A stretch of DNA of 64,000 nt from Nocardia africana NBRC 100379 (lineage in GTDB: Bacteria; Actinomycetota; Actinomycetes; Mycobacteriales; Mycobacteriaceae). The translations under genes and the position numbers were made by a program. The notes under the pieces are model-generated. The model did not search any database. It had not been told where the DNA came from and was given only the letters and a program-made list of their open reading frames with translations. The stretch is from NCBI RefSeq assembly GCF_001612635.1, contig NZ_BDAV01000001.1:1-64000 (forward strand), written 5' to 3'. Each line of letters starts with the position of its first letter. Within the stretch, counting starts at the first letter, position 1. Of this stretch, positions 33,132 to 42,579 are shown one piece after another.

Positions 33132-34163
33132 TCAGAGCAGCCCCGCCTCACGCATCAGCGCCTCGACCTTGTCCGGATCGAGTTCGCTCGGATTCACGTG
33201 CGGCGGGTCCAGCGAATCCAGCGGCGGCAGCGCCGGATCGGCGGGTACACCGGCGGCCACCGGATACTCCATGGCCGCACCACCGCTGAGCAGACGCTGC
33301 CCGTCCGCGGCCGTGACGAATCGCACGAACCGCTGTGCGTCAGCGGCGTGCCGGCTCGACTTCAGCACCCCCGCACCGGACAGCGAGAGGTATCCGCCCG
33401 GGTCGCCGCCGCGGAAATAATGCGGCACCGAGGGACCGGTGATCCGCTCGGGCGCGAGCTGAGCGCGGTACCAGTCGGTGGCGAGGACCAGCGCACCGCC
33501 GGCCCCTCCCGCGCCGACCGTCCTCAGTGCGGCGAAACCGTTCGGCGCGACGGACGCGTTGTCCTTCACCCCCTGCAGCCACGCGCGCGTGGCGTTCTCG
33601 CCGTCGAGTTCCAGCAACGCCGCGACGATCGCCTGGAAATCCGCGCCGTGCGGATCGGCGGTCCAGCGGCCGTGCCACTGCGGCTGTTGCAGGTCCAGCA
33701 ATCCGGCGGGCGGCTCGCCGGCCGGAATCGCAGCGGGATGGAAGACGAAAGTCGTTGCGCGCGCCGAGATTCCGGTCCAGTGACCGGAATTCGGGCGGAA
33801 CCGTTCGGGCACCTGCGCGAGGGTGGCGGGGTCTAGGTCGGCGAACAGCCCGGCGCGTTCCATCCGGGCCATGGCCGGTGAATTCTCGGTGAGAACCACA
33901 TCGGCGGGCGATCGGTCCCCCTCGGCCAGCACCTGGTCGGCGACTTCGGCATCGGCGCCGTCGCGCAGCGCCACCCGGATCCCGGTCTGCTCGGTGAACG
34001 CGTCGGCCCACTGCCGGGTCAGGCGCTGATCGTGCGCGTTGTAGACCACGATCTCCGGCTCGTCCGCCGACGCCGAACAGGCGGTGACCATCGCCGAGGC
34101 GGCCAGCGCCACCACGCCGAGCACGAGTTTCCACCGACGTTCGTGCTGCTGCGCCGTTGCCAT
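33132..34163 (-). CDS. Iron(III)-type ABC transporter solute-binding lipoprotein, orphan
   Basis: A 343-aa lipoprotein: signal segment KLVLGVVALAASAMVTAC with lipobox VTAC, then a periplasmic-binding-protein fold beginning EIVVYNAHDQRLTRQWADAFTEQTGI, like FbpA/FutA ferric-ion binding proteins. Further family features are ADVVLTENSPAMARMERAGLF and SGAGVLKSSRHAADAQRFVRF. No permease or ATPase gene is nearby, so it must use partners encoded elsewhere or have another role. Confidence 0.83.
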   Translation of the reverse strand: MATAQQHERRWKLVLGVVALAASAMVTACSASADEPEIVVYNAHDQRLTRQWADAFTEQTGIRVALRDGADAEVADQVLAEGDRSPADVVLTENSPAMARMERAGLFADLDPATLAQVPERFRPNSGHWTGISARATTFVFHPAAIPAGEPPAGLLDLQQPQWHGRWTADPHGADFQAIVAALLELDGENATRAWLQGVKDNASVAPNGFAALRTVGAGGAGGALVLATDWYRAQLAPERITGPSVPHYFRGGDPGGYLSLSGAGVLKSSRHAADAQRFVRFVTAADGQRLLSGGAAMEYPVAAGVPADPALPPLDSLDPPHVNPSELDPDKVEALMREAGLL

Positions 34164-34305
34164 GAACCGTCCTTCCGATGGAAATCGCGCCGAGTCGACC
34201 GGCTAGCCAACCTACCCGGTGAGGTCGCGACACGACACGCGGTATGGCGTCGGTCTGGGTAGGGTCGGCCGTGGATCGGAACCGACCACCCACGAGGGAG
34301 CGACG

Positions 34306-35715
34306 ATGACCTGTTGCGGGCCCAATCGCCGGCGGCTGCTCGCGACGCTGGCCGCCGCGGCCGCCGCACCGCTCGTGCTTCCGGGTTCGGCTCGGGCACA
34401 GGCGAATTCACTGCAAGCGACCGATCTCGAGGTGGTCACGATCACCGACACGTCGGCGATCATCACCTGGACGACCCTGGCCGCCGACGGCTCGGGAGCA
34501 CCGGTGCCGGTCGATGCGGGCACCGAAATCCGGTTGGCTCCCGCGGATTCCACCGGCCCCGCCCGGGCGGTTGCCGTGCCGGGCGCCGATCGGACGCCGT
34601 ATCACTACGCCCAGATCGACGGTCTGGAACCGGGGCGGCGGTATCGATTCGAGGCGTGGTCGGACGGCGCGCGGGCGGTACCGGCGCCGGAGCTGGTCAC
34701 CCATGTGCCGGGCGCACCCGAATGCACCGGCGAATTCACCACTCTGGTGGCTCCCCCGGGCCGGCTGCTGCGCACCCTCGCGCTCTGCAACGACGTCCAC
34801 ATCGGCGAGGAGACCAGCGGCATCATCGCCGCCGGCCTGCCACCGGGCGTGCGGCAGGAACCGGGACTGCCGCCGTACCCCGAGGTCATGCTGGCGGCAT
34901 TGCTCGACGATCTCCGCCGGCCGGATCGTGGCGCCGACCATCTGATCCTGGCCGGCGATCTGACCGCGGAAGCCACCGCCGAGCAGACCCGGACGGTACG
35001 AAACCGGCTGGACGCCTGGGGAATCGAGGGGCGCGACTGGTTCGCCGCGCGCGGCAATCACGACCGGCCGCATACCGGCGCCGACTACGCCGCCTGTCCC
35101 GCGGTGACCGCGGATCATTACGACTGCTGGGGCGAATCATTCCTTCCCCCGGCGCAATTCACCGAACACCGGCTCGGCGGATTGCGGCTGATCGGACTCG
35201 ACACCACCGAACTCGACGGATCCGGCGGCAGTATCGGTCCCGAGCAATTCGATCGACTGCGGGAATCGCTGCACCGCGATCCCGATCGGCCGACAATCGT
35301 CTTCGGACATCATCCGGTGACCGCGGAATCGGGGCTGACCAATCTCGCCGGGCCGAATTTCGTGCTGAATCGATCGGACGCGCTCACCCTGCAGCAGCTG
35401 TATCAATCGACGCCGGGGGTGTTCTTCCACCACGCGGGCCACACCCACCGCAATCGCCGCACCAGCCCCGACATCCCGCTCCGAGTGGAATTCCTGGAAG
35501 TGGGGGCGGTGAAGGAGTATCCGGGCGGCTACACGCTGCTGCGCCTCTACGAGGGCGGCTACATGGCCAATTTCTACAAAACCCGCACGGCGGACGCGCG
35601 GCGGTGGAGCACCCGCAGCCGGGCCGAATATCTCGGCCTGATGCCCGAATACACCCTGGGCAGCACCGCCGATCGCAACCATGTTGTCCTCGGTGATCTT
35701 TCGGGACTGTCCTGA
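34306..35715 (+). CDS. Tat-exported metallophosphoesterase with fibronectin-like domain
   Basis: A 469-aa secreted phosphatase. ATG 34306 follows GAGGGAG. The signal RRRLLATLAAAAAAPLVLPGSARA has a twin-arginine start. A fibronectin-III-like domain (about residues 35-140, ITDTSAIITWTT) precedes the calcineurin-like domain with metal-site motifs CNDVHIG, LAGDLT, RGNHDRP, FGHHP and HHAGHTHRNR. The arrangement resembles purple acid phosphatases. Substrate unknown. Confidence 0.85.
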   Translation: MTCCGPNRRRLLATLAAAAAAPLVLPGSARAQANSLQATDLEVVTITDTSAIITWTTLAADGSGAPVPVDAGTEIRLAPADSTGPARAVAVPGADRTPYHYAQIDGLEPGRRYRFEAWSDGARAVPAPELVTHVPGAPECTGEFTTLVAPPGRLLRTLALCNDVHIGEETSGIIAAGLPPGVRQEPGLPPYPEVMLAALLDDLRRPDRGADHLILAGDLTAEATAEQTRTVRNRLDAWGIEGRDWFAARGNHDRPHTGADYAACPAVTADHYDCWGESFLPPAQFTEHRLGGLRLIGLDTTELDGSGGSIGPEQFDRLRESLHRDPDRPTIVFGHHPVTAESGLTNLAGPNFVLNRSDALTLQQLYQSTPGVFFHHAGHTHRNRRTSPDIPLRVEFLEVGAVKEYPGGYTLLRLYEGGYMANFYKTRTADARRWSTRSRAEYLGLMPEYTLGSTADRNHVVLGDLSGLS

Positions 35716-35777
35716 ATCACCGATTCGGCGACTCCGGACCGCAGCGTGGGAGCGAACGGGCAAATACACTCGGCGGT

Positions 35778-36314
35778 ATGGCCGCACCTCGCCCGCTTCC
35801 GCTGGACCCCATCGAAGAGGCCCACCGCCAGTGGACCTCGCACGGCTGGGGCGATGTCGCCGACGGGATGGCGGCGGTGACCTCGCTGGTGCGTGCCCAG
35901 CAGATCGTGATGGCCCGGGTGGACGAGGCGCTGCGCCCGTCCGGACTGACCTTCTCCCGCTACGAGCTGCTGACGCTGCTCAGCTTCAGCAAGACCGGGG
36001 CCCTGCCGATGGCGACGGCCAGCGCCCGGCTGCAGGTCCACCCGACGAGTGTCACCAATACCGTCGACCGGCTCGAAGCCGCGCAACTGGTCAAACGAGT
36101 ACCACACCCCAGCGACCGCCGGGCAACCCTGATCGAGATCACGGCCGCGGGGCGTGATCTGGCGGCGGCGGCCACCCGGGAATTGAACGACAAGGTCTTC
36201 GCCCGGCCTGGCCTGCCTCCGGAGCGTCTCCACCTCCTGCTGCAGTTGCTGGCGGAATTCCGGCGTGAGGCGGGTGACTTCGACAGCGGCGACACGCCGA
36301 CTCGCTGGGCCTGA
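35778..36314 (+). CDS. MarR family transcriptional regulator
   Basis: A 178-aa regulator. The winged helix covers about residues 50-125: RYELLTLLSFSKTGALPMATASARLQVHPTSVTNTVDRLEAAQLVKRVPHPSDRRATLIEITAAGRDL, with the DRR wing typical of MarR. It lies 62 bp after the phosphoesterase gene and 73 bp before the Hsp70-like gene, all on the plus strand. Targets are unknown. Confidence 0.92.
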   Translation: MAAPRPLPLDPIEEAHRQWTSHGWGDVADGMAAVTSLVRAQQIVMARVDEALRPSGLTFSRYELLTLLSFSKTGALPMATASARLQVHPTSVTNTVDRLEAAQLVKRVPHPSDRRATLIEITAAGRDLAAAATRELNDKVFARPGLPPERLHLLLQLLAEFRREAGDFDSGDTPTRWA

Positions 36315-36387
36315 CGACCGGGTTACCAGCATTCCGGCAGCGACATCCCGGGCCGCTGCCTTCCCATCGGCGGCCGAAAGGTTCACC

Positions 36388-37473
36388 ATGGACGCCATGG
36401 TGCTGGTCCTGGGCGTGTCGGCGGGCGCTGGTGGCGCGCGCGCCATGCTCACCCACTCCGATCAGCCCCATCTGCCGCCGATCGACCGCTGCGTGGTCGC
36501 CCGCCGGGCGGGCGCCGGGGTCGAGGAGCCGGTCTTCCGGGCCATCGACGCGATGCGGGCATCCGCCGCCGACCGCGACGAATTCGTCACCGGCATCGCC
36601 GTCACCTCGCGGTGCGCCCTGCACGCCGAGGCCATCCGGGCCGCGGCCGGACGCAGCCGGCTCACCATCATCGACGAACCGCCGGCCCAGCTGCGCTATC
36701 TGCGGTTCAGCGGACAGCTGCCCGACGAGGGCACGGTGTTGCTCTACGACCTCGGCAGCTCCGGGCTCACCCTCACCGAGGCCGATTGCCGCACCCAGGC
36801 AATCCTGGCCGCCAAGCGCAGCACACTGCTGGGCGGCGACGGCCACGACGCCCTGCTGCGCTGGCACCTCGCCCACGGCGGTGTCGAGATCGACAATGCC
36901 GCCGGGCGCGAATACAAGGAACAGCTCAGCGCCCTGCGGGTGGTGACGGTCGGCGATCCCCGTTCGGGTACGCGAATCGTCGTGACGCGCAGCGACTTCC
37001 ACGATCTGGTCGCGGCCGGGATCCATCATTCGGTGTCGTATGTGCGGCAATTGATCGAGGAGACCGGGGTCCCGCCGCGGGCGGTGGCACTGCTGGGCGG
37101 CTGCACCCGCAGCCCGAGTATCCGGGAGTCGCTCGAGCGGCTGCTGGATCTGCCGGTGATCTACGATCCGGAGCCGGATTTCGTCTCCGCGCGCGGCGCG
37201 GTGCTGATGGCCACCGAACAACCGTCGGCGCGCCGGGTGCGCGGTATCCGCTTCACCCCGCCGCAGTGCGTATCGGCGGCCTCCTCGCCGCCGCGACCGG
37301 CGGTCTCGCGGCGCAAAGTGGTCGCGGCGCTGGCGGTGACCGCGGCCCTCGGCGCGACGGTGACAGGATTGCTGGTGACCGGGCACGATGCGGCGCCGCC
37401 CGTGCACGACGGCACACCGGCTCGTCCCGTGGAGGTCGCGGGCAGCAGTGCCGAACCCGCACCCGGGAGATAG
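36388..37473 (+). CDS. Hsp70/actin-fold protein with a C-terminal membrane segment
   Basis: A 361-aa protein that resembles the Hsp70 ATPase domain without a substrate-binding domain. The phosphate-2-like motif LYDLGSSGLTLT is near residue 120 and the adenosine motif ALLGGCTRSPSIRESL near 233. The N-terminal phosphate-1 site is degenerate (LVLGVSAGAGGARAML rather than GIDLGTT). One membrane helix follows (about 310-328, VVAALAVTAALGATVTGLL), then a short Pro-rich tail. Similar proteins occur widely in Mycobacteriales with unknown function. Start is ATG 36388. Confidence 0.72.
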   Translation: MDAMVLVLGVSAGAGGARAMLTHSDQPHLPPIDRCVVARRAGAGVEEPVFRAIDAMRASAADRDEFVTGIAVTSRCALHAEAIRAAAGRSRLTIIDEPPAQLRYLRFSGQLPDEGTVLLYDLGSSGLTLTEADCRTQAILAAKRSTLLGGDGHDALLRWHLAHGGVEIDNAAGREYKEQLSALRVVTVGDPRSGTRIVVTRSDFHDLVAAGIHHSVSYVRQLIEETGVPPRAVALLGGCTRSPSIRESLERLLDLPVIYDPEPDFVSARGAVLMATEQPSARRVRGIRFTPPQCVSAASSPPRPAVSRRKVVAALAVTAALGATVTGLLVTGHDAAPPVHDGTPARPVEVAGSSAEPAPGR

Positions 37474-37480
37474 CGGCGGA

Positions 37481-37996
37481 TCATCCGTCGAGTTTGACGG
37501 TGGCCTTCTCGGCGTCCGTGGCCGCGGCGCACGGGTCCGGCGTGGCGCGGCGGGAGCGATTCTGCACCCAGTAGGTGACGGTCCCGGAATCGGCGGCCGA
37601 CACCCCGCAGCTGCCCGGGTCCCGGGGATCGTGCCAGATCAGGCCGCCGAAACTGCCGACGACCAGATGCTCGGTGCGGTAGCCGAGCGCCGCCGCGACC
37701 TGGCCGTCGCGTAACAACGAGTCCTGCGCGAACCAGGCGTAGGTGATGTCCACGACGCCGCCGTCGGGGTAGGTGCCCTCCCAGGCACAGACGGTGGGTC
37801 CGCTCTCGCGGCGAACGGCGGTGGCGTGCACCAGATTCGCGATCTCGGCATCGGTTTCCGGACCGCAACCCTGCAGTAGTTCGTCCTCGGCCCGCACCGG
37901 CCGCTGCGCGGGCGGCGGCCCCGAGGAACATCCGGCCGCGGCGGCGATCACGGCCACCGCGACGAGGAGGCGGCGCGCCCGGCGCATCGTCGTCAC
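37481..37996 (-). CDS. DUF3558-type lipoprotein (second of a pair)
   Basis: A 171-aa lipoprotein with signal RRLLVAVAVIAAAAGC. The mature part has paired cysteines (GCGPETDAEIANLV, PTVCAWEG, GSCGVS, DPCAAA) and the CxW strand typical of DUF3558, a Mycobacteriales family of unknown role. GTG 37996 overlaps the stop of the preceding gene by 4 nt, so the two are coupled. It converges with the Hsp70-like gene, 7 bp apart. Confidence 0.75.
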   Translation of the reverse strand: MTTMRRARRLLVAVAVIAAAAGCSSGPPPAQRPVRAEDELLQGCGPETDAEIANLVHATAVRRESGPTVCAWEGTYPDGGVVDITYAWFAQDSLLRDGQVAAALGYRTEHLVVGSFGGLIWHDPRDPGSCGVSAADSGTVTYWVQNRSRRATPDPCAAATDAEKATVKLDG

Positions 37997-38493
37997 CCCG
38001 CCTTCGCGAGGGTCACCGCGGCCAGCTGCCGCACGGCCGAACAGGCTTGTGCCGCAGTCGGTTGCGGCTCGTCGGCACGCCAGTCGACGAAATCCGCGGC
38101 ACCGGAATCGACGGCGGCCTCACACCACTGCGGTGTGGAGAAGAGCCGGCCGGTGTGGTCGCCGATCCGCAGCGGCTCCGCGTGGGCCGCGGGATCGGTG
38201 GCGGTATGCGCGGCGATCGGGCTGGCGCGGAACCATTCGAAGGTCACCGAGGCGCCCCCGGCCGCCTCCCAGCGGCAGCGCAGCGGATTGGCCGATACCC
38301 GCTGTAACCCGGACACACCGGTTGCGGCGACGATATCGGCATCGGCGGCGGACCCGCATTCGCCGACGGCCAGTGCCTGCGCGGCGGCCGGCGCCGGGGC
38401 CGAACTCGTCGCGACCGGCGACGGCCCGGACGCGCCGCACCCCGCCACCAGCACAGCGATGGCCACGGTGATCACGGCGGCTACCCATCTCAC
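37993..38493 (-). CDS. DUF3558-type lipoprotein (first of a pair)
   Basis: A 166-aa lipoprotein. GTG 38493 gives a compact signal RWVAAVITVAIAVLVAGC with lipobox VAGC; GTG 38559 would add 22 residues, and neither start has a clear ribosome binding site. The mature part shares ECGSAADADIVAATGV, LRCRWEAAGGASVTFEWFR, QWCEAAV and AQACSAV with the downstream protein, consistent with an old duplication. Confidence 0.75.
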   Translation of the reverse strand: MRWVAAVITVAIAVLVAGCGASGPSPVATSSAPAPAAAQALAVGECGSAADADIVAATGVSGLQRVSANPLRCRWEAAGGASVTFEWFRASPIAAHTATDPAAHAEPLRIGDHTGRLFSTPQWCEAAVDSGAADFVDWRADEPQPTAAQACSAVRQLAAVTLAKAG

Positions 38494-38640
38494 GCCGACG
38501 AGCGTACGGGAAATTGCCGAGCCCGCGACCACTCGACGGAAGCGGCCCGGCGTCGCCACCCGTGTTCGCCTATCCGGCGAGTACGTGCGGCGACGGCCGG
38601 GCCGTCGACTGCGAGCGGTGCTCGGCTGTCGGGGTAGCGC

Positions 38641-39417
38641 TCAGCGGTGTTCGAAGTTCGCCGCGCGCTTCTCCACGAATGCGGTCATACCCTCGGTCTG
38701 ATCCTCGGTGGCGAACAGCGAGTGGAACACCCGGCGCTCGAAACGCAGGCCCTCGGTGAGCGTGGTTTCGTAGGAGCGGTTCACGGCCTCCTTGGCGATC
38801 ATCACCGACGGCAGCGACATGCCGGCGATGGTCTCGGCGACCTCGCGCGCGGTGGACAGCAGTTCCGCCGCCGGAACGACACGGGCCACGAGTCCGGCCC
38901 GTTCGGCCTCCTCGGCGTCCATGGTGCGGCCGGTGAGAATCAGGTCCATGGCCTTGGCCTTGCCGACCGCGCGGGTCAGGCGCTGCGAGCCGCCCATACC
39001 GGGGATCACGCCCAGCTTGATCTCCGGCTGGCCGAACTTCGCGGTGTCGGCGGCGATCAGGATGTCGCACATCATGGCCAGTTCACAGCCGCCGCCCAGG
39101 GCATATCCGGCCACCGCCGCGATGATCGGCTTGCGGAACGCGCCGACCCGGTCCCAGCCCTGGAAGAAGTCGGCCAGGAACATGTCCATATAGGTCTTGG
39201 ACTGCATCTCCTTGATATCGGCGCCGGCGGCGAACGCCTTCTCCGACCCGGTCAGCACCACCGCGCCGATGCCCGCATCGGCCTCCACCTCGTCGAGTGC
39301 GGCGGTGATGTCGGTGAGCACCTGCGTATTCAACGCGTTGAGTGCCTTCGGCCGATTCAGGGTGATCACCGCGACGCGTCCGGTGCGCTCCAGCAGAATG
39401 GTCTCGAAGTCGGTCAC
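38641..39417 (-). CDS. echA8: Enoyl-CoA hydratase (EchA8-like)
   Basis: Hydrates trans-2-enoyl-CoA. The 258-aa crotonase has the oxyanion-hole pair [11 protein letters not shown] and [16 protein letters not shown] and the two catalytic Glu regions ([24 protein letters not shown]). It resembles mycobacterial EchA8 along the full length. GTG 39417 is the start. As the last gene of the mmsA operon, it likely hydrates methacrylyl-CoA, the step between the acyl-CoA dehydrogenase and the hydrolase. Confidence 0.93.
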   Translation of the reverse strand: MTDFETILLERTGRVAVITLNRPKALNALNTQVLTDITAALDEVEADAGIGAVVLTGSEKAFAAGADIKEMQSKTYMDMFLADFFQGWDRVGAFRKPIIAAVAGYALGGGCELAMMCDILIAADTAKFGQPEIKLGVIPGMGGSQRLTRAVGKAKAMDLILTGRTMDAEEAERAGLVARVVPAAELLSTAREVAETIAGMSLPSVMIAKEAVNRSYETTLTEGLRFERRVFHSLFATEDQTEGMTAFVEKRAANFEHR

Positions 39418-39433
39418 TGTTTCCCTTTCTCGG

Positions 39434-40348
39434 CTACTCGCCGGAATCCTGGCCCGGCTCCGCGCCGGAACGGCGACGAATATCGGTGACGATAGCGGAG
39501 AAGTCCAGGTCCCCCGCCGACCGGTTGAACTGCTCGTAGATCTCGGCCGCCAGCAGACCGAACCGCCCCTCGACACCGTTGTCGCGCAGGGCATTCGCGG
39601 CCAGGCCCAGGTCCTTGTTCATCAGCGCGGTGGCGAATCCGGGCCGGTATTCGTTGTTCGCCGGGCTGGTCGGCACCGGGCCGGGGACCGGACAATAGGT
39701 GGTCAGCGACCAGCACTGCCCCGAGGCGGTGGAGACCACGTCGTAGAACTTGTCGTGGGTCAGGCCCAGCTTCTCGCCCAGCACGATCGCCTCGGACAGC
39801 CCGATCATCGAGATGCCCAGCATCATGTTGTTGCAGATCTTGGCGGCCTGTCCCACGCCCGCGCCGCCGCAGTGCACGACCTTGCCGCCCATCACGTCGA
39901 GCACCGGCTGCGCCGCGGCGAAGTCCTCGGCCTCGCCGCCGACCATGAAGGTCAACGTGCCGGCGGTGGCACCGCCCACGCCACCGGACACCGGTGCGTC
40001 CAGCGCCCGATGTCCCGCTGCCACAGCGACTTCCGCGGCACGCTTGGCATCGGCGACATCGATGGTGGAGCAGTCGATGAACAGGGTGCCGGGCTTGGCG
40101 GACGGCAGCACGGCGTCGTAGACGTCGAGCACGATGCGGCCGTTGGGCAGCATGGTGATGACGATCTCCGCCTCGGCCACGGCCGCCGCGGCGGTATCGA
40201 AGACCTCGGCCCCATCGGCACGGGCCTGCTCCTGCGCGGCCGGCACCGGGTCGTAGGCCAGCACCTGATATCCGGCACGCACCAGATTCGCCGCCATCGG
40301 GCCACCCATATGGCCGAGGCCCAGGAAGGCCACCTTCGTCACGCTCAT
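39434..40348 (-). CDS. mmsB: 3-hydroxyisobutyrate dehydrogenase
   Basis: Oxidises 3-hydroxyisobutyrate to methylmalonate semialdehyde in valine breakdown. The 304-aa product has the NAD fold [18 protein letters not shown], the substrate loop [16 protein letters not shown] and the catalytic Lys region [18 protein letters not shown] 40348 overlaps the upstream hydrolase stop by one base (TGATG), so the two are coupled. Confidence 0.95.
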   Translation of the reverse strand: MSVTKVAFLGLGHMGGPMAANLVRAGYQVLAYDPVPAAQEQARADGAEVFDTAAAAVAEAEIVITMLPNGRIVLDVYDAVLPSAKPGTLFIDCSTIDVADAKRAAEVAVAAGHRALDAPVSGGVGGATAGTLTFMVGGEAEDFAAAQPVLDVMGGKVVHCGGAGVGQAAKICNNMMLGISMIGLSEAIVLGEKLGLTHDKFYDVVSTASGQCWSLTTYCPVPGPVPTSPANNEYRPGFATALMNKDLGLAANALRDNGVEGRFGLLAAEIYEQFNRSAGDLDFSAIVTDIRRRSGAEPGQDSGE

Positions 40349-41427
40349 CACTCTGCTCCGCTCAGTCCGAGTTCCCGGTCGCCCAGATCGGCGAAATAGC
40401 TGTCCACCAGTGCCTCCGGCACCTCGGCGAGGGTGGCGGGCGACCACTGCGGGTTGCGGTCCTTGTCGACAACCTGCGCACGGATGCCCTCGACCAGATC
40501 GTGCGTGGTCAACGCGGCCACCGAGACCCGGTACTCCTCGTCGAGCGCCTGTTCCAGGTTCGCCGCCCGGCGGGCGTTGCGCAGGGAACGCAACGTGACC
40601 TTCAGCGCCACCGGCGATTTCGCCAGCACGTCGCCGGCCGCCTTGGCGGCCTCGGGGGCGTCGTGGCGCTGCAGCCGCGCGACGATCTCCTCGACCGTGT
40701 CGGCGCTGTAGCAGGCGTCGATCCAGGACCGCTGCGTGGCCAGATCCGACACCGGCGCGGGCTGGGCGAAGGCCGCGATCGCGGCATCGGCATCGGTGCG
40801 GCGCAGTTCGGCGAGCAGGTCCGGAATGCGTTCGGCGGGAACGAAACAGTCGGCGAATCCGGCCGCGATCGCATCCCCGGCGCCCATGCGCGCCGTGGTC
40901 AGGGCGACGTGGGTGCCCAGTTCGCCCGGTGTGCGCGCGAGCAGATAGGTGCCACCCACATCCGGAACGAAGCCGATACCGGTCTCGGGCATGCCGACCA
41001 TCGACCGCTCGGTCACGATGCGGCGATTGCCGTGGGCGGACAGCCCCACACCGCCGCCCATCACGATGCCGTCCATCACGGCCACATACGGTTTCGGGTA
41101 GTTGCCGATCAAGGCGTTGAGAATGTACTCGTCGCGCCAGAACCGGCCGCTCGGCGAATCTGCGCTGTCGCGGCGCGAAATACCGTGCGCCACCGCGTTC
41201 TTCGCGTCGGTGTGGATGGCGACGATATCACCGCCCGCACACAGGCCGCGTTCCCCGGCGCCGGTGAGCACCACCGTGCGGACCTCGTCGTCGACGGCCC
41301 ACTCGCGCAGGGCCGACAGAATCGCCTGCGCCATCGGGTGATTGAGCGCGTTGATGGCCTTGGGCCGGTTGAGCGTGATCAGGCCCACGCCGTCGCGCTT
41401 GTCGAACAATACTTCTGCTTCGGTCAT
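40348..41427 (-). CDS. 3-hydroxyisobutyryl-CoA hydrolase
   Basis: Releases 3-hydroxyisobutyrate from its CoA ester. The 359-aa crotonase-fold protein is about 100 residues longer than a hydratase, as hydrolases of this type are. It has GERGLCAGGDIVAIH, YPKPYVAVMDGIVMGGGVGLSAHGNRRIVTER and PETGIGFVPDVGGTYLLAR, with the catalytic Glu and Asp. ATG 41427 is 8 nt after the acyl-CoA dehydrogenase gene. Confidence 0.93.
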   Translation of the reverse strand: MTEAEVLFDKRDGVGLITLNRPKAINALNHPMAQAILSALREWAVDDEVRTVVLTGAGERGLCAGGDIVAIHTDAKNAVAHGISRRDSADSPSGRFWRDEYILNALIGNYPKPYVAVMDGIVMGGGVGLSAHGNRRIVTERSMVGMPETGIGFVPDVGGTYLLARTPGELGTHVALTTARMGAGDAIAAGFADCFVPAERIPDLLAELRRTDADAAIAAFAQPAPVSDLATQRSWIDACYSADTVEEIVARLQRHDAPEAAKAAGDVLAKSPVALKVTLRSLRNARRAANLEQALDEEYRVSVAALTTHDLVEGIRAQVVDKDRNPQWSPATLAEVPEALVDSYFADLGDRELGLSGAE

Positions 41428-41435
41428 ATCTTTCC

Positions 41436-42575
41436 TCATGCCGCGCCGACTACCGAGCGGGCCACCACGACCCGCATGATCTCGTTGGTTCCCTCGAGAA
41501 TCTGGTGCACGCGCAGGTCGCGCACGATCTTCTCGATTCCGTACTCGGCCAGATAGCCGTAGCCGCCGTGCAATTGCAGGGCCTTGTTGGCCACCTCGAA
41601 TCCGGCATCGGTGGCGAAACGCTTGGCCATCGCGCACAGCTCCACCTTGTCGGCGGCATCGGCGTCGAGGGCTGCGGCGGCCCGCCACAGCAGGGTCCGC
41701 GCCGCCTCCAGCGAGGTCCGCATATCCGCGAGGTCGAACTGCAGCGCCGCGTTGTCGAGCAGCCGGGCCCCGAATGCCGTGCGCTGGGCCATATATGCCA
41801 CGGTCCGCTCCAACGCGGTCTGGCCGCCGCCGAGGGAGCAGGCCGCGATGTTGAGCCGGCCGCCGTTGAGGCCGTTCATCGCGATCCGGAAGCCGTTGCC
41901 CTCACCGCCGAGCAGATTCGCCGCCGGTACCCGGGCTTCGTCCAGGATGACCTGCCGGGTGGGCTGTGCGTTCCAGCCCATCTTCTTCTCGTTGGCGCCG
42001 AAGGAGAGTCCGGGCGTATCGGCGGGCACGATGAACGCCGAGATGCCGCGCGAGCCGGCGTCGTCGGTCCGCGCCATCAGCACATACACATCGGTGCTGC
42101 CCGCGCCGGAGATGAACTGCTTGACCCCGGTGAGCACATAGTCGTCGCCGTCGCGAACGGCCCTGGTACTCAGGGCCGCCGCGTCCGAACCGACGCCCGG
42201 TTCGGTGAGCGCGTAGCTGGCCAGCAGATCCATCGAGGTCAGCCCGGGTAGCCACCGATTGCGCTGGGCCTCGGTGCCGTAGCTGTCGATCATCCACGCG
42301 GCCATGTTGTGGATGGAGATGTAGGCCGCGATGGCCGGGCAGCCGGTGGCGAGCTGTTCGAAGATCCGCACCGCGTCCACGCGGCGCAATCCGGAACCGC
42401 CGACGTCCTCACCGACGTAGATGCCGCCCATGCCGAGCGACCCGGCCTTGCGCAGCACATCGATCGGAAAGTGCTTGTGCTCGTCCCATTCCACGGCGTT
42501 CGGCGCGAGCAGCTCGTCGGCGAAACCGCGCGCGGTGTCCACGATCGCCTGTTCGTCCTCGTCGAGTACGAACAT
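41436..42575 (-). CDS. Acyl-CoA dehydrogenase, probably isobutyryl-CoA specific
   Basis: FAD enzyme of 379 aa. It has the signatures YALTEPGVGSDAAAL and QLHGGYGYLAEYGIEKIVRDLRVHQILEGTNEIMR; the catalytic base would be the Glu in the LEGTNEIMR segment. The position between mmsA and the hydrolase indicates that the substrate is isobutyryl-CoA (or 2-methyl-branched acyl-CoA). ATG 42575 is 4 nt after mmsA. Confidence 0.93.
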   Translation of the reverse strand: MFVLDEDEQAIVDTARGFADELLAPNAVEWDEHKHFPIDVLRKAGSLGMGGIYVGEDVGGSGLRRVDAVRIFEQLATGCPAIAAYISIHNMAAWMIDSYGTEAQRNRWLPGLTSMDLLASYALTEPGVGSDAAALSTRAVRDGDDYVLTGVKQFISGAGSTDVYVLMARTDDAGSRGISAFIVPADTPGLSFGANEKKMGWNAQPTRQVILDEARVPAANLLGGEGNGFRIAMNGLNGGRLNIAACSLGGGQTALERTVAYMAQRTAFGARLLDNAALQFDLADMRTSLEAARTLLWRAAAALDADAADKVELCAMAKRFATDAGFEVANKALQLHGGYGYLAEYGIEKIVRDLRVHQILEGTNEIMRVVVARSVVGAA

Positions 42576-42579
42576 CGGA

